A stretch of DNA of 7,625 nt from a bacterium. GTDB lineage: Bacteria; Spirochaetota; JAHITG01. Where the stretch lies: NCBI GenBank assembly GCA_028711675.1, contig JAQTRT010000151.1:1-7625 (forward strand). Reading direction: 5' to 3'. Position 1 is the stretch's first letter. Every line of letters starts with the position of its first letter. The notes below the pieces were generated by a model. That model was not told where the DNA came from. It saw nothing but the letters and a program-made list of their open reading frames with translations, and did not search any database. A program made the position numbers and the translations under genes. Shown here one piece after another: positions 1 through 7,043 of the stretch.

Positions 1-559
1 ATTTATACCAGATCTCGGAGAACCCGTAATCATCAGGAAGCCTGCGGCCGGTCTCGTCATAGCATACGGTTTTTAACCGGCGCCCTTTTTCATCCAGGGT
101 CCATACATATTCCGCCGCGCCCCAGATGTCCAGTACCAGACTGCTGTATTTGTCATAATTGAACAGAGTGGTGCGGTTGCCTTTATCGTCCAGCTTGATG
201 CGGACCTGGAAAACACCGTTCTTGTCAGCTATAGGCTGGCCTTTAATATCCTTAAAGGTGCGCGTTTCCGTGTTTTCCTGATAGTCGATCCGGACCTGGG
301 CTGCGCCAAAGACCTCGTCGTTCTTCAGCTTTCCTCCTTCGGAATATTTGATTGAAATGAGCCTTTCCTGCTGGTCGTATTCAAAGGTATAATAAAGATA
401 AACCCTGTTGATGATGCTGTCCTGTATGGCTTCCCTGCCTGTGATGGAAAAGCGGCCGTCCAGTTCGGCTTTCCGGAAATATTTTATGGTTGCTGTTTCA
501 CCATACAGCCCGGACAGGTACAATACAGACAGGAGTAATGTCACATAAAGCTTTTTCAT
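1..559 (-). CDS. Exported protein with degenerate ~31-residue repeats (3' end outside the window)
   Basis: The reading frame is open from the ATG at 559 to the left edge, giving 186 residues with no stop seen. The N-terminus (MKKLYVTLLLSVLYLSGLYG) is a short basic segment followed by a hydrophobic core, a typical Sec signal peptide with likely cleavage near residue 20. There is no lipobox cysteine. From about residue 58 the protein is built of similar blocks at roughly 58-89, 90-119, 120-151 and 152-183, with a further one starting at 184. Each begins with a strand-like segment, has an acidic D-x-(K/Q)-(G/E)-(N/R) turn, and ends in a G-(A/V/F)-x-(Q/E)-(V/I/Y) element (GAAQV, GVFQV, GAAEY, GFSEI). 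The pattern recalls YD/Rhs-like or other beta repeats of envelope proteins, but I cannot name the family. The start is supported by an AGGAGG seven bases upstream. It is divergent from the sensor kinase gene. Function unknown; a periplasmic or surface role is inferred from the signal peptide. Confidence 0.85.
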   Translation of the reverse strand, partial: MKKLYVTLLLSVLYLSGLYGETATIKYFRKAELDGRFSITGREAIQDSIINRVYLYYTFEYDQQERLISIKYSEGGKLKNDEVFGAAQVRIDYQENTETRTFKDIKGQPIADKNGVFQVRIKLDDKGNRTTLFNYDKYSSLVLDIWGAAEYVWTLDEKGRRLKTVCYDETGRRLPDDYGFSEIWYK

Positions 560-566
560 GGATAAG

Positions 567-572
567 CCTCCT
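567..572 (-). promoter_or_regulatory. Strong Shine-Dalgarno of the exported repeat protein
   Basis: The minus strand reads AGGAGG, a perfect anti-16S match, seven bases before the ATG at 559. It fixes the start of this gene and implies efficient translation. It is the best ribosome binding site in the window; the sensor kinase opposite has only a weak one. Confidence 0.85.
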
Positions 573-608
573 CAAAGGATCCGAATATCTTCTGTTAGAC
601 CGGTGATC

Positions 609-625
609 CGCGGATAAGTTCCGCG
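609..625. repeat. Short perfect inverted repeat in the divergent intergenic region
   Basis: CGCGGA and TCCGCG form a 6-bp stem around the 5-base loop TAAGT. It lies 50 bases upstream of the exported-protein start codon, so it falls in that gene's leader or promoter area. It could be an operator or a leader hairpin. A T-run follows at 634-640 on the plus strand, but eight bases away and with no plus-strand gene upstream inside the window, so a terminator reading is weak. Confidence 0.35.
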
Positions 626-732
626 ACATTGTGTTTTTTTGGAAAAGATAATGCAGGATCATGAAGGGAATATGATATATTAAAAAAGGATTTCAATAAA
701 GTTTTTACCGGATGCAGGCGGGGGAATAATAT

Positions 733-760
733 TTGACTTTGAATTTATATCCGGTAATTT
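733..760 (+). promoter_or_regulatory. Candidate sigma70-type promoter for the hybrid kinase
   Basis: TTGACT (733-738) matches the -35 consensus at five of six positions. After a 16-base spacer, TAATTT (755-760) is a moderate -10. Transcription would start about 55 bases before the kinase ATG. A second TTGACC at 772-777 has no convincing -10 downstream. The call rests on consensus matching only. Confidence 0.4.
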
Positions 761-785
761 CATGATACCTGTTGACCTGTACCGG
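751..785. repeat. CCGGTA...TACCGG inverted repeat over the kinase promoter
   Basis: CCGGTA (751-756) and TACCGG (780-785) are perfect 6-base inverted arms with 23 bases between them. The left arm overlaps the candidate -10 of the kinase promoter. A third TACCGG lies at 706-711, upstream of the -35. This layout is compatible with operator half-sites around a promoter. CCGG-rich words are common in this DNA, so chance is a real alternative. Confidence 0.3.
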
Positions 786-822
786 CGATCCGGCCGGGAC
801 CTGACGGAAGAGCGGGAAATTA

Positions 823-3800
823 ATGGATTTATTCTTTAAAAACTTCTTCTTGCTTCAATTGGATTATTTTTTATGCGCTTATACACTCGCTCTTTTTTTC
901 CTTTCCCTGATGACCCATAGGATGAAGGACCGGGAAAAATACGGTCTTTCCTTGAGATGGTTTGGATATTTCACAGCAATACTATATATCAATGAGATCT
1001 CTGAGCTGATTTACCTTGGCCTGGACCAGAGCCCTCTGTTCAATATTCACAGAGCCTGGTTCGTCCTTCTTTCTTCCCTGTGCCTGATCGAATTCTGCAG
1101 GCGGAATACTTTTTTAAAAAGCAAAAAAAATTCCGGACTCTGGATCTACATCCTGTTCTCTCTGGTGCTCATCCCGGGATGGTTCATTCGCAGGAATATT
1201 AACGATTTTTTGATCTTTTTCCGGTATTTCCTGGCCTTTCCGGCCTGTGTCTGGGTTACTCTTCTCTTTCTGAAAACACCCCTCACCAACGGGCAAAGGC
1301 CGGTTTTTTTACGGCTGTCAGGCATTATAATATTTTTATTCTCCCTGACATGGATGCTGGACATACCCAAGGGTGATTTTTTCCCGGCCAATCTCTTTCA
1401 TGCGTCGTCCTTTAGGCATTTCCTTGGTTTCCCGCTTGAATTCATTCAGATGCTCCTTTTCCTTTCCATGGCCATCCTGGTCTATATCCATTACTGGGAT
1501 TCCCAGCGGAGCCATGTGGAATACATCTATAAAAAACTGAAACCGTATTCCATCCCCCAGTTCATCCTGACCTTTGTTTTCATTGGTACGGTCAGTTTCT
1601 TCGCGACCAATTTTGTGGGTCTGTCCAACGAGCGGAAAGAAAGAGAAAATATCCTGTACCAGGTAAAAATGGTGGCTGCGGCCGTTGATCCGGCGGATTA
1701 CCGGTCCCTGTCCCAGACCCTGGCGGACCTGAATAATCCGTGTTACCAATCCATCAGGGCACAGTTGATGCAGATGCAGAGAGCGGATCCCCGGATCAGA
1801 TGGCTGTATCTCATGAGTTTGGATAAAAAAGGGATTCTCTTTACTGTAGATTCCATTGTTTTAGATGATCCCGGCCATGTGGAACCGGGCGCGGATTATT
1901 ACCATTATCCGCCTGCAGAGCTCCTTGATGTTTTTAAAACAGGCCGGCCTGTTGTATCAGAACCTTATACCGATGAGTACGGAAGTTTTATTTCGGCTTT
2001 CACCCCTATCCGGGATGACCGGACACAGGAGATCATCGCTGTTGCGGGACTCGATATCAACGCGGATATCTGGGAAAGGAATATCCGGCTTTACAGGCTG
2101 TCTCCGGTACTGATCGGCAAGCTTTTTGCCCTTCTGGTCCTCTTCTTTTTCCTTTACAGGCAGCGGCAGTGGGAGGATACCCAGCAGCTGAAGTTCAATG
2201 AGCGGCATCTGGCAAAAGCCCAGGAGCTGGCCAATTTCGGGAGCTGGATATTCGATATCCAGACAGACAGGTTCAGATGGTCGCCTGAAATGTTCATGAT
2301 CCTGGATTTTTACCCCTATGAAAGCCCGCCTGATATCAATAAACTATTAAACAGGCTCCATCCGGAAGACAGGAACAAGGTGGAATCCCTTTTTAAAAGG
2401 ATCGTTGACATCAGGAGCGAGAATTTTGAGATCGAAGCAAGACTGGTGAAGCTGGACAATACACTGGTCCATACCCTCAGCAAGGTTGAGATCAAGCGGG
2501 ACGATCAGAAAAAGATCACACAGATCATCGGAGTCACCCAGGATATTACAGCCATAAGAAAAGCCGAGGAAGCCGTGAAAGAGAGCGAGGCACGGTACAG
2601 GAGCATATTCAATTCCACATCGGACGGCCTCATTATTTTCGATCTTGACGGTAATATTACAGAAGCCAATCCCCAGGCCTGTAAAATGCACGGCTACAGT
2701 TATGAGGAGATGATCCGGCTGACAGGGTATGATATTATCCCTCCGGATCATCATCAGGCTTTCCGGCATTTCCCGGACATGACGGTTAAACTCAGCGGAT
2801 ATACCCTGGAAGCAGTGTCCCTCAGGAAGGATAAGTCCATTTTTCAGATGGAGGTGAGGGGCGCCCCCTTCGAATACCGGGGCAAACCGCATATTCTTTC
2901 TGTGATGCGCGATATAACCGAAGAGAAAATGGCGGAAGAACAAATACTCCAGGCACAGAAGAGGCTCCAGGATATCATCAATTTTCTTCCGGACGCCACG
3001 TTCGTCATCGATTTGGACGGGAAAGTGATCGCCTGGAACATGGCTATTGAACAGATGACGAACATTAAAAGGGAAGATATCCTCGGAAAAGGCGATTACG
3101 AATATGCCATACCTTTCTATGGGGAAAAGCGGCCTATTCTCATCGATATTGCCAAAGAAGGAAGGAGAGACCTGGAGGAACGGTACAGCGCAGCAGGAAC
3201 GGATTCCGGACATATTTTCGGGGAAGCGTTCACTCCCAAGATCTATAACAGCAAGGGGGCTTTTCTCTGGGGCACGGCATCCCGGCTTTTTGACGAGAAA
3301 GGCAACTGCATCGGAGCCATTGAATCGATCCGTGACATCACGGAACGGAAACGGCTCGAGCAGCAGCTCATCCAGTCTGAAAAACTCTCGGCCGTGGGAC
3401 AGCTGGCCGCGGGCATTGCCCATGAGTTCAATAATATCCTTGCTGTCATCAGCGGCATGACCCAGCTTATGCAGATGGATAATGTGCTTCAGCAGAACAA
3501 GGAGATCATGGATAATCTGAGGATCATCGAAGAGGAGACCAAGCGGGGAGCCAACATCGTCTCGAATATCGTGGCCTTTTCCCGTCCGGCGCCGCTGAAA
3601 AAGGAGTTCTGTAATATATCCGAGATCATTGATGAGGTCATCCATATCCAGAAAAAGCAGTTCGAGCTTGAGAACATCGTCATCAGGACCGAATACAAAC
3701 ATGCTTTCCAGGTCAACATCGACAGGAGCCAGATGCTCCAGGTGTTCCTGAACCTGTTCCTCAACGCGCGCCACGCCATCCGGCATCACGGCAAAGGAGA

Positions 3801-4509
3801 GATCACGGTCACGACCGCGGATTTGGGGAAGAACGTGGAGATTGTCGTCAGGGACACCGGCATCGGAATGGATGATGAGACGCGGGCAAAATTATTCACT
3901 CCCTTTTTTACCACCAAAGGCGCCATGGCCCAGGACAGTCTGGGCATCAAAGGTACGGGACTCGGCCTGGCCATCACATATTCCATCATCAATAACCATA
4001 ACGGGAACATAACCGTGGAAAGCCGGAAGACTGCCGGGACATCCTTTGTCATCCAGCTGCCCGGGGTCATGCTGAACTCGGAGCAGATCAAGGAAGTCGA
4101 AGAGTTAAACAAGGAAGTGGTGCGGGATGAGTCCATCAAGGAGATGAAGATACTGATCATTGATGATGACAAGCAGATCCTTTCTTTTATGGATAAACTG
4201 CTGAGGAAAGCGGGTCTCCTTTCCTGTTCCCTTGCTGATTCCGGCAAAGAAGCACTTTCCCTTTTTCAATCGCAGAAATTCGATATCATTTTTTTGGATA
4301 TGCTTCTGCCTGACATGAACGGCGAACAGATCATCAAAGCCCTGAAAAAGATAGATCCCCTGGTCCCTGTGGTTATCATTTCCGGCAAACAGGATATGAG
4401 CGAGTATGACGCGCGGAGTCTCGGGGCAATCAGCCTTATCCGGAAGCCCTTCTCCTTCAAGGACCTGCTCAATGCCCTGTATAATATCTCCGTCAGCAAA
4501 AATACATAA
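823..4509 (+). CDS. Membrane-bound hybrid histidine kinase (7TM, Cache-like sensor, 3 PAS, HisKA, HATPase, receiver)
   Basis: This 1228-residue inner-membrane sensor should autophosphorylate on histidine and pass the phosphate to its own receiver. Hydrophobic segments near residues 13-31, 47-65, 77-93, 106-122, 129-150, 161-179 and 200-225 form a seven-helix N-terminus. Helices at about 245-266 and 427-446 bracket an extracytoplasmic Cache-like domain ending in AVAGLDI. Three PAS domains follow at about 467-577, 591-703 and 715-845; the first is of the PAS_3 type with RLHPEDR. HisKA carries AHEFNN with phospho-accepting His867. The ATPase has N981, DTGIG (D1011), FTPFFTTK and GTGLGL (1044-1049). 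The receiver has D1114/D1115, phospho-acceptor D1159, S1187 and K1208. An in-frame TGA at 802-804 with no other start codon before 823 fixes the start; the Shine-Dalgarno is weak (GGAAG, 806-810). With no output domain, it probably needs an Hpt protein or response regulator encoded elsewhere. The signal sensed is unknown. Confidence 0.95.
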   Translation: MDLFFKNFFLLQLDYFLCAYTLALFFLSLMTHRMKDREKYGLSLRWFGYFTAILYINEISELIYLGLDQSPLFNIHRAWFVLLSSLCLIEFCRRNTFLKSKKNSGLWIYILFSLVLIPGWFIRRNINDFLIFFRYFLAFPACVWVTLLFLKTPLTNGQRPVFLRLSGIIIFLFSLTWMLDIPKGDFFPANLFHASSFRHFLGFPLEFIQMLLFLSMAILVYIHYWDSQRSHVEYIYKKLKPYSIPQFILTFVFIGTVSFFATNFVGLSNERKERENILYQVKMVAAAVDPADYRSLSQTLADLNNPCYQSIRAQLMQMQRADPRIRWLYLMSLDKKGILFTVDSIVLDDPGHVEPGADYYHYPPAELLDVFKTGRPVVSEPYTDEYGSFISAFTPIRDDRTQEIIAVAGLDINADIWERNIRLYRLSPVLIGKLFALLVLFFFLYRQRQWEDTQQLKFNERHLAKAQELANFGSWIFDIQTDRFRWSPEMFMILDFYPYESPPDINKLLNRLHPEDRNKVESLFKRIVDIRSENFEIEARLVKLDNTLVHTLSKVEIKRDDQKKITQIIGVTQDITAIRKAEEAVKESEARYRSIFNSTSDGLIIFDLDGNITEANPQACKMHGYSYEEMIRLTGYDIIPPDHHQAFRHFPDMTVKLSGYTLEAVSLRKDKSIFQMEVRGAPFEYRGKPHILSVMRDITEEKMAEEQILQAQKRLQDIINFLPDATFVIDLDGKVIAWNMAIEQMTNIKREDILGKGDYEYAIPFYGEKRPILIDIAKEGRRDLEERYSAAGTDSGHIFGEAFTPKIYNSKGAFLWGTASRLFDEKGNCIGAIESIRDITERKRLEQQLIQSEKLSAVGQLAAGIAHEFNNILAVISGMTQLMQMDNVLQQNKEIMDNLRIIEEETKRGANIVSNIVAFSRPAPLKKEFCNISEIIDEVIHIQKKQFELENIVIRTEYKHAFQVNIDRSQMLQVFLNLFLNARHAIRHHGKGEITVTTADLGKNVEIVVRDTGIGMDDETRAKLFTPFFTTKGAMAQDSLGIKGTGLGLAITYSIINNHNGNITVESRKTAGTSFVIQLPGVMLNSEQIKEVEELNKEVVRDESIKEMKILIIDDDKQILSFMDKLLRKAGLLSCSLADSGKEALSLFQSQKFDIIFLDMLLPDMNGEQIIKALKKIDPLVPVVIISGKQDMSEYDARSLGAISLIRKPFSFKDLLNALYNISVSKNT

Positions 4510-4691
4510 TACTGCAGAATAAAAGGATTTAAACAGGATTGACGGGATGAAAGAAAATCAGGCATAGGCATCAGGACACGAAGAGAAGGTTATAAAAGCA
4601 AAGACATTATTGACAGCAGTTCTCTTTTCCTGCCTTTAAGGCCTTCTTGCCTTTATAGCTTTTAAAACCTTTTTAACCTTCTTTAATCCTG
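4510..4691. repeat. Convergent intergenic spacer with GGATT/ATTGAC repeat words and a long imperfect hairpin
   Basis: This 182-base non-coding spacer separates the stop codons of the kinase and the methyltransferase. Near its left end AGGATT, CAGGATTGAC and GGGATGA recur at about 10-base spacing (4524-4550). The right end carries the same kind of motif inverted: the minus strand reads ATTGACAGGATTAAAG across 4681-4696. ATTGACAG also occurs at 4609-4616 on the plus strand. AAGGTTATAAAAGC (4586-4599) pairs with GCTTTTAAAACCTT (4658-4671) with one mismatch in 14. TGCCTTTA is repeated at 4631-4638 and 4648-4655. It resembles the degenerate GGATT-type intergenic repeats seen in many environmental bacterial genomes, from memory. 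The hairpin lacks a clean adjacent T-tract, so a terminator role is possible but not shown. Confidence 0.5.
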
Positions 4692-5540
4692 TCAATTATT
4701 TATTTTCTTTTTTGCCAGGATAAAGATCACGTCTCCGGTATTGAAGGTCTTGACGGCTTTGTCAATGACTCTTTTAAAGGGCTTGAGAGGATGTTCCTTA
4801 TCCGCGGCCAGCCCTCCCCACGAGAAAGACCTTATCAGTCCGAACCCGGCTTTCCGGACCATTTGTTTTAATGTCCTTCCTGAGAAAATAGTAAGGTGGT
4901 CCCTGTGGAAGGAACGCCATTCTTTTTGAAAGAGGTAATGCTGGAAACTGTCAATACGGGGTGTGGTCAGGAGCATGTACCCGCCTGGTTTCAGAAGCGA
5001 ATATATTTTTTTCAGTCCCTGGAAAGGATCAGGAAGGTGTTCGATGACATGGGACCAGTGGATCACGTTAAAGGACCTGTCCGGCAGTTCCGCTTCTTCC
5101 AGGGGCTGGTTGAGGATATCCAGGCTGAATATCCTCCTGGCATAGCGGACCGAATATGTGTCCAGTTCCAGGCCTTTCACTTTCCAGCCCTGCTGCCTGA
5201 CATGATTGAGCAGAAGACCGGTCGCGCATCCGATGTCCAGGAAGGTCCTGGTCTTCTCCGGGAACTCCCGGGCCAGTTTATCGGAAAAACGGATATCCCG
5301 GAGCGTCAGGCGCATCAGGTTAAAAAAGTTCCTCTGATTCCTGAATTCATACTGAAAATATTTTTTAGAATAACGTTTATGCAGGGGCCGGATACCGGGC
5401 TGGGGGTTTTGGTAGATCAAACCGCAAGACAAGCACTGTACATATCTGTACTCATCGAACCAGAGATAATCCCTTGAATCGTCCTTTCCGCATAAAGGAC
5501 AGCGGATGAAGGTAAGCCGCTCATTCCTCTTGTTCTTCAT
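4692..5540 (-). CDS. Class I SAM-dependent methyltransferase with N-terminal CxxC...CxxC zinc-ribbon-like region
   Basis: The 282-residue cytosolic protein should transfer a methyl group from S-adenosylmethionine; its acceptor is unknown. Residues 14-17 (CPLC) and 36-39 (CLSC) form a likely zinc ribbon ending in GLIYQNPQP, an arrangement common in Methyltransf_11/23-type enzymes of surface-polysaccharide and secondary-metabolite clusters. The Rossmann core follows. Motif I is LDIGCATG at 101-108, the acidic end of strand 2 is E125 in GLELD, the post-II segment is HWSHVIEHLPDP (161-172), and LLKPGGYMLLTTP is the conserved strand-4/5 region. The start ATG overlaps the stop of the upstream 47-codon gene as ATGA, so translation is probably coupled; no separate Shine-Dalgarno is visible. 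It is the last gene of the minus-strand operon. Its TGA stop lies inside an ATTGACAGGATT repeat motif, so the final lysine/asparagine-rich residues may have been shaped by that repeat. The family call is firm, the substrate is not known. Confidence 0.9.
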   Translation of the reverse strand: MKNKRNERLTFIRCPLCGKDDSRDYLWFDEYRYVQCLSCGLIYQNPQPGIRPLHKRYSKKYFQYEFRNQRNFFNLMRLTLRDIRFSDKLAREFPEKTRTFLDIGCATGLLLNHVRQQGWKVKGLELDTYSVRYARRIFSLDILNQPLEEAELPDRSFNVIHWSHVIEHLPDPFQGLKKIYSLLKPGGYMLLTTPRIDSFQHYLFQKEWRSFHRDHLTIFSGRTLKQMVRKAGFGLIRSFSWGGLAADKEHPLKPFKRVIDKAVKTFNTGDVIFILAKKKINN

Positions 5541-5680
5541 GAATTTTCGATTTCTTTTTTCAGCTTGGTATAAGCTTCCTGGATCAAGGGATTGTTCTTT
5601 ACCTCCGGTTTTGATTCCAGATATTTCAGAAAACCGGATACAATGATGTTCTTCAGTTCTTTGTTATCCATAATATCCAT
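5537..5680 (-). CDS. Small conserved-looking protein of 47 residues, translationally coupled to the methyltransferase
   Basis: The minus strand encodes a 47-residue protein beginning MDIMDNKELKNIIVSGFLKY and ending KKEIENS, then TGA. Three features support it as real. An AGGAG (5687-5691) sits six bases before the ATG, with a second AGGAG just upstream of it. The stop overlaps the methyltransferase ATG in an ATGA arrangement. It also fills an otherwise empty gap in a tight operon. The product is charged, mostly helical by composition, has no signal peptide or membrane segment, and has no cysteine. A second ATG three codons in (5671) is a less likely start because the Shine-Dalgarno fits the first. 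I do not recognise the family. It may be a small partner or regulator, or act mainly as a leader that couples methyltransferase translation to upstream ribosomes. Confidence 0.75.
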   Translation of the reverse strand: MDIMDNKELKNIIVSGFLKYLESKPEVKNNPLIQEAYTKLKKEIENS

Positions 5681-5686
5681 TTCCTT

Positions 5687-5691
5687 CTCCT
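5687..5691 (-). promoter_or_regulatory. Shine-Dalgarno of the 47-codon gene
   Basis: The minus strand reads AGGAGAAGGAA directly before the ATG at 5680, placing AGGAG six bases upstream. Ribosomes loaded here would also reach the overlapping methyltransferase start, which has no Shine-Dalgarno of its own. Confidence 0.7.
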
Positions 5692-5729
5692 GTTCTCCTG
5701 TAGGTTCTATAAAGATATTATCGGATTTA

Positions 5730-7043
5730 TTATTTTTTTCTGAATTTCAGGATAAGGGGGCAGCCGGTGAAGTTGAAGGTTTCCCGTATCTTATTGATCA
5801 GAAAACTCTTGTAATTATCCCTGATCTTTTCCGGTTTATTGGTAAAGAAGATAAAACGCGGAGGGGCGATCGTAGCCTGCGTGCCGTAGTAGATCTTCAC
5901 ATGGCCGCCGGCCTGGGGCGGGCTGCAGCGGTTCAGGATATTCTGAACAAATTCGTTGAAAGCAGCCGTACTGATACGTCTTTTATAATTCTCGAGAATC
6001 TCCTTAATGAGGGGAAAGATCTTATTAATATTATGGCCGGTCTTGGCTGATGTAAAAAGAAGGGGATAAAAGGAGAGATGGGGGAACTGACCGAGGATCT
6101 TCCGCTTCAAAGGAGTGGCCATGTTCTCCTGTTTTTCGACAAGGTCCCATTTGTTGACGGCGAGCAGGCAGGGCTTTTCCTCATTCACGATGAAATGCAG
6201 GATTTTTTTATCCGATTCGGTCATGAGGGTGTCGGCTGAAATGAGCATGATGGTGATCTGGCTCCTTTTTATGCTTTTCATGGCCCGGTTCACGGAATAG
6301 TATTCGATGTTGGAGTCGATCTTGGTTTTTTTCCTGATGCCGGCCGTGTCAATGAAGATGAACTTTTGTTTATGGAAAGCTATTTCCACGTCAATGCTGT
6401 CCCGTGTGGTACCGGGAATCTCGGTTACGATGACGCGTTCCTCGTTGGCCAGCCTGTTGATGAGGGATGATTTTCCCACATTGGGTTTGCCGATCACGGC
6501 GATCTTGAACGTGTCTTCTTCGGGAAGTTCCGTGATTTTCCGGGTGACCATCTCGCCGATCCTGTCATACAGCATGTCGAAATTATTCCTGTGTTCTGCT
6601 GATACGGGAACAACAGCCTGGAAACCCAGGTTAAAGAATTCGGACAGCAATTCCTGCCGGTCCGCCTCCAGAGCGTTATCCACTTTGTTCACGACGAGAA
6701 TCGTCTTCTTCCCTGCCTTCCGGATCATCTGGCTGATCTCCAGGTCCATGGGCAGAAGCCCGGCCTTGTCCACCACGAACAGGATGAGGTCGGCCTCCTG
6801 CATCAGTTTTAGAATATACTGTCTGATGCTCCTGGCGATACGGTCCGTTTCATTGATCAGGCCGCCCGTATCGATGAGTTTATAATAGTACTGGTCGATG
6901 AGGACCGGGTGATCGATATAATCCCGCGTCAGGCCGGGCATGTCATTTACAATAGCGTGCCTTTTCCTGATCATTTGATTGAAGAGCGTGGATTTTCCCA
7001 CGTTCTGTCGTCCCATGATAAGTATTTCGGGTAATTTGGACAT
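5730..7043 (-). CDS. der: Ribosome-assembly GTPase Der (EngA)
   Basis: Der is a tandem GTPase needed for maturation of the 50S ribosomal subunit. With the start at 7043 it has 437 residues, the normal family length. The first G domain has GRQNVGKST (11-19), PGLTRD (36-41), DTGG (58-61), NKVD (119-122) and VSA (147-149). The second has GKPNVGKSS (185-193), PGTTRD (210-215), DTAGIRKK (232-239) and NKWD (297-300). The C-terminal KH-like domain spans about 350-437 and includes KIYYGTQ and the typical end LKFRKK. Two deviations are visible: Gln13 replaces the usual proline of the first P-loop, and the second domain has ISADTLMTESD where LIDA-x-x-x-ITEQD is usual. The start at MSKLPEILIMGR fits the family. 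An in-frame ATG at 7082, four bases after the upstream stop, would add 13 residues, and one at 7118 would overlap the upstream gene; no candidate has a clear Shine-Dalgarno. It lies inside the operon and is probably cotranscribed with the RsbW-like gene. Confidence 0.95.
   Translation of the reverse strand: MSKLPEILIMGRQNVGKSTLFNQMIRKRHAIVNDMPGLTRDYIDHPVLIDQYYYKLIDTGGLINETDRIARSIRQYILKLMQEADLILFVVDKAGLLPMDLEISQMIRKAGKKTILVVNKVDNALEADRQELLSEFFNLGFQAVVPVSAEHRNNFDMLYDRIGEMVTRKITELPEEDTFKIAVIGKPNVGKSSLINRLANEERVIVTEIPGTTRDSIDVEIAFHKQKFIFIDTAGIRKKTKIDSNIEYYSVNRAMKSIKRSQITIMLISADTLMTESDKKILHFIVNEEKPCLLAVNKWDLVEKQENMATPLKRKILGQFPHLSFYPLLFTSAKTGHNINKIFPLIKEILENYKRRISTAAFNEFVQNILNRCSPPQAGGHVKIYYGTQATIAPPRFIFFTNKPEKIRDNYKSFLINKIRETFNFTGCPLILKFRKK

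Noticed and set aside
609..640. A plus-strand rho-independent terminator from the CGCGGA hairpin and the later T-run
   Set aside because: The stem is short, the T-run starts eight bases after it, and no plus-strand gene lies upstream to be terminated within the window.
667..696. A minus-strand promoter with TTGAAA (691-696) for the exported protein
   Set aside because: At spacings of 17-18 bases the -10 candidates are ATATTC or TATTCC, poor matches. The region is AT-rich, so a promoter may be there, but I cannot place it.
1336..1749. A 137-residue minus-strand frame inside the kinase membrane region
   Set aside because: It is fully antisense to the well-supported kinase frame, with a low-complexity charged product and no Shine-Dalgarno.
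2347..3789. A 480-residue open frame antisense to the PAS/HisKA region of the kinase
   Set aside because: It lies wholly opposite a gene with intact catalytic motifs, its product has no recognisable domain, and it shows no start context. It is a frame shadow of codon composition.
4586..4671. The 14-base inverted arms as a definite bidirectional terminator
   Set aside because: The arms are AT-rich, enclose 58 bases, and have no clean T-tract on either side, so I describe them only as a possible barrier.
4896..5477. A 193-residue plus-strand frame opposite the methyltransferase
   Set aside because: The minus-strand frame carries the SAM-binding motifs and the cysteine pairs; the plus-strand product has no recognisable features.
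5592..6050. A 152-residue plus-strand frame covering the 3' part of der and the small gene
   Set aside because: It overlaps two better-supported minus-strand genes and has no domain or ribosome site.
6307..6885. A 192-residue plus-strand frame opposite der
   Set aside because: It is antisense to the G domains of Der. The methionine- and serine-rich product is typical of a complementary-strand shadow.
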